Shown piece by piece: positions 1 through 8,800 of a stretch of 64,000 bases of DNA (positions are counted from its first letter, which is position 1; every line of letters begins with the position of its first letter). Location: positions 186,001 to 250,000 of the forward strand of contig NZ_JAAKGO010000006.1 in NCBI RefSeq assembly GCF_011043525.1, read 5' to 3'. Source of the stretch: Sphingobacterium sp. SGG-5 (lineage in GTDB: Bacteria; Bacteroidota; Bacteroidia; Sphingobacteriales; Sphingobacteriaceae). The notes beneath the pieces were generated by a model, which saw only the letters and a list, made by a program, of their open reading frames with translations, ran no database searches and was not told the DNA's origin. A program made the translations under genes and the position numbers.

Positions 1-1926
1 GCGGAAAGCACGTACAGACCAGTTGAGATAGTCTTGCTGATCCGCTTTCCGCAATGGAAGACCTTCGCGGATAGCCGGCTCATCGATCTGGATGATTTTG
101 ATACCTGCCTTTTCCAATGCTTGTACCTCATCAAGAATAGCCAAAGCGATCTGGTAAGTTGTCGTCGAACGAGGCTGATCGTTACGTACGAAAGACCACT
201 GCAGAATGGTCACAGGACCAGTCAGCATTCCTTTAACAGGACGGCTAGTCAATGATTGTGCATATGCAGACCAACGAACAGTCATATCAGCGGGACGGTA
301 GACGTCTCCGTAAATAATCGGTGGCTTCACGCAACGTGAGCCGTAAGATTGGACCCAACCGTTTTGCGAGAAAGCATAGCCAGCTAATTGCTCACCGAAA
401 TATTCCACCATGTCGTTACGTTCGAACTCACCGTGTACCAATACATCGATATCCAACTCTTCTTGTAGGCGGATTGTTCTTTCGGTTTCCTCTGCGATTT
501 CCTTGTCGTATTGTTCTTGCGTGATTGCTCCTTTTTTCAAGTCAGCTCTCCACTTCCGTACGTCTTTTGTTTGTGGGAATGAACCGATGGTTGTGGTAGC
601 AAAGGCAGGTAGACCAAATTTAGTTTGTTGTGCAGCTTTACGTTCTGCAAACAAAGAAGTACGTTTTGCATCTTCATCGGTGATGTTGCTTACACGCTCT
701 TTCACTTCTGGTCTATGGATCAACGGTGAAGTACGACGGCTTTCAGCAGCAGCTTTGTTATCCTCAAAACGTTTTGCCGTTGTGGCGTTCACTTCACCAT
801 CAGCTAAGATCGCCAAGTCTTTTACTTCGGCCAACTTTTGTTTGGCAAAGGCTAACCAGTTTTTAACCTCAGCAGGAAGCGACTCTTCGTTATGTTCGTT
901 ATCCAGATCAAAAGGAACATGTAGTAAAGAAGAAGATGGAGCGATCCACACACGTTCTTTGCCTAATGCATCTACCGCTTGTTTGATTTTAGCTAATGAT
1001 TTCTCATAATCGTTCTTCCAGATATTACGTCCTTCGACTATCCCCAAAGAAAGAGTTAAAGAAGCAGGGACTTTTGCTAAAATAGTATCCAATTGATTTT
1101 CACCACGTACTAAATCAAGATGTAATGCGTGTACAGGTAAGCTGACAGCAATATCTTCGTTGTCGCGCAATGCTTCGAAGTAAGTGGCTACAACAAGTTT
1201 GATGCCTTTTGCAGCCGTATTTAGCTTCTCAAAAACAGTAGCATATAGAGCCTTGACTTTCGCGTCAATATCCAAAGCCAAGAAAGGCTCGTCGATCTGT
1301 ACATATTGTGCTCCTGTTGCAGCTAATTTTCCTAATATTTCTTCGTAGACAGGCAATAATCTATCGATCAAATCGATACGGTCAAAGCCAGCTTCTTTCT
1401 CTTTACCTAATAGAAGGTAAGTAATGGGGCCAATCAGAACAGGTTTTGTGTCAATACCCAATGCTTTAGCTTCGTTAAATTCGTTTAGGAATTTTTCGGA
1501 AGTTAATTTGAACGCTTGATCTTTTGTGAATTCAGGAACGATATAATGGTAGTTTGTGTCAAACCATTTGGTCATTTCCATTGCTGTCACATCTACGCCG
1601 CCTTCTTGGAAGCCACGTGCCATGGCGAAATACAAATCTAAATTGTACTGACGGTCGATTTTGTCCAGCAGTGAGTTGTAGCGGGCGGGAATGGCACCTA
1701 CAGTCAATGACAAATCCAGCACTTGATCGTAGAAAGAGAAATCATTTGACGGAATTAAACCGATTCCATGTTCTTTTTGCAATTTCCAGTTGTTTTCACG
1801 AATAGATTTTGCTGCTTGTAATAATTCTTCCGCCGAGATCTTCTTAGCCCAGTAAGCTTCGTTAGCTTTTTTTAACTCGCGGAAAGGTCCCACTCTTGGG
1901 TAACCTAAGTTGTTGGTAATTAACAT
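1..1926 (-). CDS. metE: Cobalamin-independent methionine synthase MetE, 3' end cut by window
   Basis: The reverse strand encodes about 642 residues of 5-methyltetrahydropteroyltriglutamate-homocysteine methyltransferase, which makes methionine in the cytoplasm without B12. The start is the ATG at 1926, giving MLITNNLGYPRVGPFRELKK, the usual family N-terminus. Both halves of the double-barrel enzyme are visible: the N-terminal barrel, then the catalytic half with TTIGSFPQTKDVRKWR and VHGEFERNDMVEYFGEQLAG. The frame is still open at base 1, at LNWSVRAFR. Family members are about 750-770 residues, so roughly 120 are missing, including the region that holds the zinc ligands (HTHMCYSEF-type motif and a later Cys). 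An S-box riboswitch sits directly upstream, so expression should fall when S-adenosylmethionine is plentiful. The identity is very secure. Confidence 0.97.
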   Translation of the reverse strand, partial: MLITNNLGYPRVGPFRELKKANEAYWAKKISAEELLQAAKSIRENNWKLQKEHGIGLIPSNDFSFYDQVLDLSLTVGAIPARYNSLLDKIDRQYNLDLYFAMARGFQEGGVDVTAMEMTKWFDTNYHYIVPEFTKDQAFKLTSEKFLNEFNEAKALGIDTKPVLIGPITYLLLGKEKEAGFDRIDLIDRLLPVYEEILGKLAATGAQYVQIDEPFLALDIDAKVKALYATVFEKLNTAAKGIKLVVATYFEALRDNEDIAVSLPVHALHLDLVRGENQLDTILAKVPASLTLSLGIVEGRNIWKNDYEKSLAKIKQAVDALGKERVWIAPSSSLLHVPFDLDNEHNEESLPAEVKNWLAFAKQKLAEVKDLAILADGEVNATTAKRFEDNKAAAESRRTSPLIHRPEVKERVSNITDEDAKRTSLFAERKAAQQTKFGLPAFATTTIGSFPQTKDVRKWRADLKKGAITQEQYDKEIAEETERTIRLQEELDIDVLVHGEFERNDMVEYFGEQLAGYAFSQNGWVQSYGSRCVKPPIIYGDVYRPADMTVRWSAYAQSLTSRPVKGMLTGPVTILQWSFVRNDQPRSTTTYQIALAILDEVQALEKAGIKIIQIDEPAIREGLPLRKADQQDYLNWSVRAFR

Positions 1927-2000
1927 ACTTTTATCCCTATTAAATTTTAATCTTAAACGATTTTGGTGCTGTAGAGAAGGTTCTCGGATTAGAAACTTCG

Positions 2001-2098
2001 GCTTATCTTTCCCCTTGCGGAGTAGAATTTAGCACCTTGTCCAGAGACAGGTTGCTAAGGCTTCTTCGGGTCTATTCCCTCTGCCTTTCCCTATAAGC
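2001..2098 (-). promoter_or_regulatory. SAM-I (S-box) riboswitch upstream of metE
   Basis: Read on the minus strand, this leader begins GCTTATA and ends GATAAGC, which pair as the P1 helix. Between them are the S-box landmarks in order: a GAGGGA-type segment, ACCCGAAGAAGCC, TTAGCAACC, AAGGTGCTAAATTC, and a closing AAGATAAGC. This matches the known SAM-binding aptamer that controls methionine genes. A perfect -7 promoter box lies immediately upstream, so the transcript should start at or next to the P1 helix. Between the aptamer and the metE ATG there is a small inverted repeat (GAGAA-CC-TTCTC) but no clear terminator with a U-run, so control of translation is as likely as attenuation. A covariance search with the Rfam SAM model would settle the boundaries. 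Confidence 0.88.
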
Positions 2099-2102
2099 GT
2101 CG

Positions 2103-2110
2103 CAAAGATA
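2103..2110 (-). promoter_or_regulatory. metE promoter, -7 box TATCTTTG
   Basis: The minus strand reads TATCTTTG, an exact match to the Bacteroidota -7 consensus TAnnTTTG. The predicted start site, 4-6 bases downstream, falls at the first base of the SAM riboswitch P1 helix, which supports both calls. The -33 TTTG partner is weak here (TTTT at a 19-base spacing). Confidence 0.65.
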
Positions 2111-2181
2111 GTTATAAATATCAAAAGTTAAAAGGGAAAAAATAAAAAATGGGATAAGGTGAAAAATTCTTTGATAGCTTT

Positions 2182-2213
2182 GGACAAAATAGCGGCACTA
2201 TCTGTTTCTATAA
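2182..2213 (+). promoter_or_regulatory. Putative ECF-sigma promoter of the MFS permease gene
   Basis: The element reads GGACAAA, 10 bases, TATCTGTTTCTATAA. Exactly the same two blocks at exactly the same spacing occur at 4392-4423 in front of the fecR gene, whereas the 10 intervening bases differ. This is the pattern of a two-block promoter read by an alternative sigma factor. The element ends 33 bases before the permease ATG. The ECF sigma gene between the two sites is the natural candidate to read both. The function is inferred from the match alone. Confidence 0.6.
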
Positions 2214-2246
2214 ATTGGAAATAGAGTGTGATAAACCAAGAACTAA

Positions 2247-3671
2247 ATGATCAAGCAAAAAAATAAATCTTTTTTCTCAGCTAAGGGCCAGGTAGGTTAC
2301 CAATATCCGATGGCGATCTTAACGACACTGTTTTTTATGTGGGGGTTTGTAACCTGTATGAACGATGTTCTGATCCCACATCTCAAGGGCCTTTTCAATC
2401 TAAGCTATTTTGAGGCTATGTTAGTACAGTTCTCCTTTTTTGGGGCATATTTTGTGGGTTCGTTAATATATTTTATCGTGTCTTATTTTTACCGGGACCC
2501 TATCAACGCGATCGGTTATAAGGGTGGGGTTTTATTAGGACTATCGACGTCGGCAGTGGGTTGCTTCTTATTCTATCCAGCTGAAAGTATAGGGCTTTAT
2601 GGGGTTTTTCTTTTAGGATTATTTGTTTTAGGATTAGGTTTTACGCTATTGCAGATTTCGGCAAATGCTTATGTAGCACTTTTGGGAACGCCAGATGGCG
2701 CATCTAGCAGGCTCAATTTGGCACAAGCATTTAACTCTTTGGGAACGACTATAGCTCCAATTTTAGGGGGATATCTGGTATTTGAATTATTTGCTGGAAC
2801 GACAGAAGAATCGGCTAAAGCCACGGGAATTTCGTATATTTTATTTGGACTTTTGTTTATTTTATTTGCCGTCAAAATTTACTTTACCAAATTACCGGAG
2901 TTTAAATCTATGCCTACGAAGCAAAAGGGTTTAGGGGCTTTATCCTTTCCCCAACTGCGGGCGGGTATCTTGGCTATATTTTTTTACGTAGGAGCCGAAG
3001 TTGCTATCGGAAGTTTTATGATTAGTTTTATCAATGATCCAAGCATACTGGGTGTAGATGAGCATGTTGGTAAAAATTACCTGGCTTTATATTGGGGGGG
3101 AGCGATGATTGGTAGATTTGCCGGATCTATTTGGCTTAATGGAAAGATAAATGTGTTTAAGCGGGTAGCTTTCATGATTATAACTATGGTCTTGGTTTTC
3201 GGATTGATCTATACCATAATTGACATCTCGTATACACAAATCGTGTATTTTTTATTATTTATGCTATTGAACTGTTTGATCTTTGTCGTAGCGGGAGCGT
3301 TCTCTGCTCGAGTATTGACGTTGTTTGCATTAACGAATATCCTCTTAGTGATTTTTACGGCTCTCGGTGGTGGTATATGGACCTTATGGTCGTTGGTGGC
3401 GGTCGGGTTATTTAACTCTGTCATGTGGTCAAATATATTTACATTGAGTATCGATGGACTGGATAAGCATACCGGTCAAGGCTCTTCGTTACTGGTTATG
3501 GGGATATTAGGGGGAGCACTCATTCCGGTGTTACAAGGATGGCTGGCAGACGTGGTGGGGTTACGTGAATCATTTTTTATCCCTGCTTTGTGCTATACGT
3601 ATGTTGCTTTCTACGGTGCTATGTTTCTTCGTAAAAGAAAAGTGTCCAATGTCGTAACAGGAGGCCATTAA
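2247..3671 (+). CDS. FucP/GluP-family MFS sugar permease
   Basis: This 474-residue protein is a major facilitator of the L-fucose:H+ symporter / glucose-galactose transporter group, expected in the inner membrane with 12 membrane segments. Supporting features are the N-terminal stretch LTTLFFMWGFVTCMNDVLIP, the following FSFFGAYFVGSL, the LQISANAYVALLG segment of helix 4, and the later GRFAGSIW motif, all typical of this group. The start at 2247 follows the putative ECF promoter by 33 bases. It is the first gene of the large carbohydrate locus and lies just upstream of the sigma gene. The substrate is likely a monosaccharide released by the locus enzymes. Fucose, galactose and glucose are all possible from family knowledge, and the sequence does not decide between them. 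Confidence 0.88.
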   Translation: MIKQKNKSFFSAKGQVGYQYPMAILTTLFFMWGFVTCMNDVLIPHLKGLFNLSYFEAMLVQFSFFGAYFVGSLIYFIVSYFYRDPINAIGYKGGVLLGLSTSAVGCFLFYPAESIGLYGVFLLGLFVLGLGFTLLQISANAYVALLGTPDGASSRLNLAQAFNSLGTTIAPILGGYLVFELFAGTTEESAKATGISYILFGLLFILFAVKIYFTKLPEFKSMPTKQKGLGALSFPQLRAGILAIFFYVGAEVAIGSFMISFINDPSILGVDEHVGKNYLALYWGGAMIGRFAGSIWLNGKINVFKRVAFMIITMVLVFGLIYTIIDISYTQIVYFLLFMLLNCLIFVVAGAFSARVLTLFALTNILLVIFTALGGGIWTLWSLVAVGLFNSVMWSNIFTLSIDGLDKHTGQGSSLLVMGILGGALIPVLQGWLADVVGLRESFFIPALCYTYVAFYGAMFLRKRKVSNVVTGGH

Positions 3672-3754
3672 CTGGAATGCTTTGCCGGTGTTTGCTTTAA
3701 ATTACGGCTGTTTGCCATAAAAAATGTACCTTTAATCCAGCTCATCATTTGCCA

Positions 3755-4345
3755 ATGGATGTAAACCTTCTTCATATAGATAATATTTTATTGCAGCGCT
3801 TAAAGCGGGGGGAAGAGCTTGCGTTTGACTATTTCTTTCATCGTTACTTTCCATTGATGGTTACTTTTGCTTCTCGTTTTGTGCCGAATAATGTGTTAGC
3901 AGAAGAGATTGTTCAGGACGTGTTTTATAAAGTATGGGAAAGACGAAGTAGTTTTGCAAACGCCCAGGCGTTAAAAGCTTTTTTATATATTTCTACGAAA
4001 AATGCATCTTATAATGAGATAAGTAAATTTCAAAACCGATATAAACATCAAGAAGCTTATGCTTCTGAAAACGAATTGACCGAGCAGCCTGTATTACAGG
4101 AAATAATCCGTACAGAGGTATATGCCTCTCTTTCTGTTGCTATCCAAACACTGCCTGGGCAATGTCGGAAAATTATTCAGCTATTGTTTGAAGAAGGCAA
4201 AAAGCCAATAGAAATTGCGGATGAGCTTGGGATATCCATCAGTACCGTAAACAGCCAGAAGGCGAGAGGGTTAATGCTCCTGAAGCAGCTTCTCAAAGGG
4301 AAGGATTTAGACCTGTTATTGTTGATAATCTTTCTGTATTTCTGA
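3755..4345 (+). CDS. ECF-type RNA polymerase sigma-70 factor (SusCD-associated)
   Basis: The product (about 196 residues) has sigma region 2 near residues 20-90 (FASRFVPNNVLAEEIVQDVF) and region 4 near 130-185 (LPGQCRKIIQLLFEEGKKP, then IEIADELGISISTVNSQKAR), with no region 3, as in ECF sigma factors. Bacteroidota use such factors with FecR anti-sigma proteins and SusC receptors to sense a glycan and switch on its import genes. The fecR gene follows 120 bases downstream and susC comes next, which fits that role. I prefer the ATG at 3755; an in-frame TTG lies two codons upstream at 3749. The matching elements at 2182-2213 and 4392-4423 are its probable targets. The hydrophobic C-terminal tail (LLLLIIFLYF) is typical of this subgroup. 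Confidence 0.93.
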   Translation: MDVNLLHIDNILLQRLKRGEELAFDYFFHRYFPLMVTFASRFVPNNVLAEEIVQDVFYKVWERRSSFANAQALKAFLYISTKNASYNEISKFQNRYKHQEAYASENELTEQPVLQEIIRTEVYASLSVAIQTLPGQCRKIIQLLFEEGKKPIEIADELGISISTVNSQKARGLMLLKQLLKGKDLDLLLLIIFLYF

Positions 4346-4391
4346 GAACGTGTTTGCCAAAACCTTTTTTATAAAAAAAGATATTTTTTTT

Positions 4392-4423
4392 GGACAAACC
4401 GTCAGATGTATCTGTTTCTATAA
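4392..4423 (+). promoter_or_regulatory. Putative ECF-sigma promoter of the fecR-susCD genes
   Basis: This is the second copy of GGACAAA, 10 bases, TATCTGTTTCTATAA, with the same spacing as the copy upstream of the permease. It ends 42 bases before the FecR start codon. If it is a promoter, the anti-sigma gene and the SusCD genes behind it would be transcribed from it, giving an autoregulated circuit. The role is inferred from conservation and position. Confidence 0.6.
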
Positions 4424-4465
4424 TAAGGAAGCGAAAGTACAACTGGCGCTCTAGTAAATTAATCA

Positions 4466-5677
4466 ATGGATAATAAACGCATGCATCGGGTATTTTATAT
4501 CGTATCTCTTATTCAGAAACATCTGGATGGCACGTTGACAGCCAATGAGCAGAAATTACTTATCTCATGGAGGGACGAGCATCCTGCTAACCGTCAGCTG
4601 TTTGAAGAGTTGTTGCAGGCAAAGAATATTCAAGAGTTCGAAGCATCTTATCTTTCCATTAATACCTCAAGGGCACTTGTTGATTTTAAACGTCGATATA
4701 CATTAGAGCAAAAATCTCCTGCATCGATACGTAAAATTCTGATAAAGATATCGTACGCTGCGGCTGTTCTCCTTGTTGTCACTGGAGCCACCTGGTTTTT
4801 GATGGATAGGCAGCCTCGCCCAACGGTAACGACTGTAGCATTGGAACATCAAGATATCCAACCAGGCGGGAATAGGGCTACGCTTACTTTTGCAGATGGG
4901 CGCACGATAGACCTTAGTGAGGAGCAAACAGGTATTATAGTTAACGGAGAAAGTATCAGCTATCAAGAAGATGATATTGAAATTGAAAATTTAGATGCGA
5001 AAGAGGCCAAACAGCTTCGGCTGGCTACGCCCAAAGGTGGTATGTATTCTGTTACTCTTTCTGACGGAACGCAAGTGTGGCTTAACGCCGAATCTACGTT
5101 AGAATACCCAAGTCACTTTGGAACGGGAGTACGTGTAGTACGGCTGGATGGTGAAGCTTATTTTGATGTTGCAAAAGTAGAAGGTGCGAAACGTACAGGA
5201 GGTCACCTGCTACAACCGTTTATCGTAATCAGTCGAGGGCAGCGGGTAGAAGTACTTGGTACAAAATTTAATGTTTCCGTATATGGTGACCAACCGGAGT
5301 TGAAAACGACGTTAGTGGAGGGGTCGGTACGGCTAGTGCAAGGCGAAAATGAAAAAGGGCCTAGTGTCATTTTAAAACCTGGGCAGCAGGGGATTGTTTC
5401 CGAAGGTGCATTGGCTATTGGCGTGAAGACGGTGGATACCGAAAGTCTGATCGCTTGGAAAGATGGCTATTTTTATTTCAATAATACACCTACGGTAGAA
5501 TTGATGAAGGAAGTAGCGAGGTGGTACGATGTCGAAGTGGTTTACAAGGGGAAAATGCCCAACGACACGTTTAGTGGAAAAGTTAAGCGTAATACCACAT
5601 TAATGGGATTGATGGAAATCCTACAGCTCTCTACAATCAACGTTAAACTAGAGGATAATAAGCTGATTATAAATTGA
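4466..5677 (+). CDS. FecR-family anti-sigma factor
   Basis: This 403-residue inner-membrane protein has a cytoplasmic N-terminal region (about 1-85), one membrane segment near residues 88-110 (ISYAAAVLLVVTGATWFLM), and a periplasmic part. The periplasmic part holds the FecR domain (TPKGGMYSVTLSDGTQVWLN, then GEAYFDVAKV) and a C-terminal DUF4974-type region (VARWYDVEVVYKGKMPNDTF, then FSGKVKRNTTLMGLMEILQL). In the known FecIR/FecA model it holds the sigma factor and receives a signal from the N-terminal domain of the TonB-dependent receptor. Here the partner receptor is the SusC encoded directly downstream, which carries the STN signalling domain. The start is the ATG at 4466. Confidence 0.94.
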   Translation: MDNKRMHRVFYIVSLIQKHLDGTLTANEQKLLISWRDEHPANRQLFEELLQAKNIQEFEASYLSINTSRALVDFKRRYTLEQKSPASIRKILIKISYAAAVLLVVTGATWFLMDRQPRPTVTTVALEHQDIQPGGNRATLTFADGRTIDLSEEQTGIIVNGESISYQEDDIEIENLDAKEAKQLRLATPKGGMYSVTLSDGTQVWLNAESTLEYPSHFGTGVRVVRLDGEAYFDVAKVEGAKRTGGHLLQPFIVISRGQRVEVLGTKFNVSVYGDQPELKTTLVEGSVRLVQGENEKGPSVILKPGQQGIVSEGALAIGVKTVDTESLIAWKDGYFYFNNTPTVELMKEVARWYDVEVVYKGKMPNDTFSGKVKRNTTLMGLMEILQLSTINVKLEDNKLIIN

Positions 5678-5762
5678 GTGAGTGACAACAAAATAATAAC
5701 CAATAAATATTTAAACCAAAATTTGATAATATGGTAGATACATAGCAAAAATAAATAGAAAA

Positions 5763-5785
5763 GGGAAGTGCGACCAACACCTCCC
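5763..5785 (+). repeat. Inverted repeat (hairpin) between fecR and susC, copy 1
   Basis: GGGAAGTG and CACCTCCC pair over 7 of 8 positions around a 7-base loop, CGACCAA. There is no U-run after it, so it is not a normal intrinsic terminator. A hairpin of the same size, with the same ACCA in the loop, lies at the other fecR-susC junction (36111-36133). Both sit 65-70 bases before the susC start codon. A role in mRNA processing or stability at the fecR-susC boundary is possible but unproven. Confidence 0.6.
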
Positions 5786-5854
5786 CCTCGTTCTGCAAGT
5801 CTGACTGAAACCAAAGTCACAACAGATTACAAAACTAGTAAACACGTAAAATTA

Positions 5855-8800
5855 ATGAAAAATTATTGTTTTTCCTTCTCATGGAAGGAGAATATACCGA
5901 TTTTTAGACATGCCCATCAATTACTTCGTATTATGAAGTTAGTTTCATTCTTGTTATTTATTACTTGTGTGCATGTAAGTGCTTCTACTAAAGCTCAAAA
6001 TATTTCCCTAAGTTTGAAAAATGAGGCTTTAAGCAAAGTCTTCAAAGCTATTGAAAAGCAAACGGATTTTGTTGTTGTCTATAACGATCGCTTCGTTCGA
6101 TCCTCCAAACGGGTATCCATTAAAGTTGACAATGTACCGTTAAAAAATGCCTTGAATGTATTATTGGATCCATTGTCGTTGACTTATCACATTACCGAGG
6201 ACGCTATCGTGATAACGCCCTCGTCAGAAAAAAACAGTGAAGCGTTGAGCGGGAAAACAAAAATCGTCAAACAACGTGCGATCACGGGTAAGATTAAGGA
6301 TGAAGAGGGTATGGTGTTACAAGGGGTAACAATAAGTGCGAAAGGTACCTCAAGAACGGTTATATCTGATGCTAATGGGAACTATCGTTTGGTGTTGCCC
6401 AATGGAGCAGATACTTTAGTGTTTTCGAATGTCGGATACAAGACGATAGAACGTGCTATAGGTCATCAGGAAAATATTGATGTGACGTTGGAAGCTATTG
6501 TCGTGGAGCTGGATCAGATTGTGGCGGTAGGGTATGGAACTATGCATAAGCGCGATTTAACCGGATCCATCAGTTCTGTCAGCGGATCTGATTTGAAGGA
6601 TATTCCAGTTACGTCCACGGCAGAGGCACTTACGGGCCGTATTGCCGGAGTACAAATCACCCGGTCTGAAGGCAGCCCCGATGCCGATTTCAAAATCCGG
6701 ATCCGTGGCGGAGGGTCGCTTACACAGGATAATTCGCCACTTTATATTGTCGACGGCTTTCCAGTAGATAATATCAACGATATCTCGCCGACCGATATCG
6801 CTTCCATTGATGTGCTGAAAGACGCTTCTTCTACAGCAATTTATGGAGCTCGGGGAGCTAATGGTGTGATATTGATTACCACAAAAATTGGGAAAGCAGG
6901 AAAGGGAACAGTAACCTATAACAACTATTTTGGTGTTAAAAACATTACGAAAACGTTGGATGTATTAAGCCCTTATGAATATGTGTTTTGGCAATATGAG
7001 GTTGACGAGATTTCGACCCAACTTTCTACTTTCGAGCGCTACTACGGAGATTTTCGGGATATCGATCTGTATAAACAAATGACACCTATCGATTGGCAGG
7101 ATAGATTATTTGGAAGAACGGGTACGAGCGGATTTCATAATCTTGCCTTCTCTGGCGGGCAAAATGGTAACCGCTATAATATCAGTCTGACGCGTAACGA
7201 TGACGAGGAGATTATGCTGGGATCGGGGTCTAACCGTACCAATCTGAACGTCAGAACTACAAATAAGGTCAACGATTGGTTGTCTATCGACTTGAATGCG
7301 AGACTTTCGGACAACCATCAAAAAGGGGCAGGAACATCTTCCAACAATCGTTTATCGCATGCTGTACAATACCGCCCTATCCATGGATTATCGGATTATG
7401 TAGATCCTGAACTAGCTGATCCGGGTGAGTTTGAAGCGTCGGTGATCTACAACAGAGATCCGATTAAGCAAACCATAGATGACTACCGCCGCTATAAGCG
7501 ATTGAGTTTCGACTTTAGTGGTGCAGCGTCTGTACAACTTACCCGTGAGTTGAAGTACCGTCTGGAGTACGGTAACAGCTACCGGGAATCGACGAACAAG
7601 AATTTTTATGGACTGAATACGACTAATGTCAATAATTACGGAGGGCTTCCATTTGCCCGGATTGCAGAAGTTAGTGGAAATCGGCAACGCCTAGCCAATG
7701 TGTTGACCTACCGGAAGAGGAATATTCATCCCGGAGGCCATCTGACAGCTACGCTTGGACAAGAACTAGTTTCGGAACGATCCAATTCCATCATCAATTT
7801 ATCTCGTTATTTTCCAAAGTATATTGATGCCGTCAGTGCATTGAGTATGATGCAGCTGGGAACAGCAGACCCCATATTAACAGCCGAAGATCCTGCCAAT
7901 AAACTGTCGTCATTTTTTGGACGCGTTAATTACGATTATTTAGGAAAATATTTGATATCCGGAACATTTAGGGCGGATGGATCGAGCAAGTTTGCTGAAG
8001 GAAACCAATGGGGATACTTCCCTTCTGTAGCGCTTGCATGGCGGATCAATGAGGAATTATTTATGTTCTCTACAGAAGAATGGCTGAGTGATTTAAAATT
8101 GCGCGTGAGTTATGGTCAGTCTGGAAACAATAGGATTACTGACAATGCCTGGCAGAAGACCTTTTCTGTAGCTACGGGGGATATCTTCCTCTCTGGAGAT
8201 GAAAGCACACATACGCCGTTTCTGGCGCCCGATGGCGTGCTCTCTAATCCGAAATTGAAGTGGGAGACGACAGAGACAAAAAATATTGGGTTAGATTTCG
8301 GATTCTTGAATCAACGTATTTCCGGCTCGGTGGAGGTCTACAAAAATATCACGCGGGATCTCTTGATTTCAGCGACTATACCGGCGAGTACGGGCTATTC
8401 TACCCAGTGGCAAAACATCGGACAGACGTCCAATAAAGGGATCGAAGTTGCTGTCGCCGGTGACATTATACGGAAAAAGGATTTTACCTTGTCTGCTTCA
8501 TTTAATATAAGCTTCAACAGAAACAAAATTGATAGACTGGGAGAAGCGAAAGAATGGGAGCAAAACAGTATGTGGTATGGTTGGATCGGAACTGGAACGA
8601 TAGCGGCTGACTATTTGGTTAAAGAGGGAGGGCAAGTAGGGCAAATGTATGGTTATCAAACAGACGGTATGTATACATTTGATGATTTCAATTACGATCC
8701 CGTTGCCCAAACCTATACCCTTAAAGACGGTGTTCCTTCTAATGAATCGCTTTTGAGTACTTCGCTGTTTTGGCCAGGAGCGTTGAGATTTAAAAATCAG

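Noticed and set aside
410..1009. 199-residue open frame on the plus strand
   Set aside because: It lies wholly antisense to metE, has low-complexity Ser-rich composition and no recognisable domain; it is a shadow of the real gene.
5768..5854. N-terminal extension of SusC from a GTG codon
   Set aside because: It overlaps the leader hairpin and reads as Pro/Thr-rich sequence before a normal signal region; ATG 5855 is the better start.
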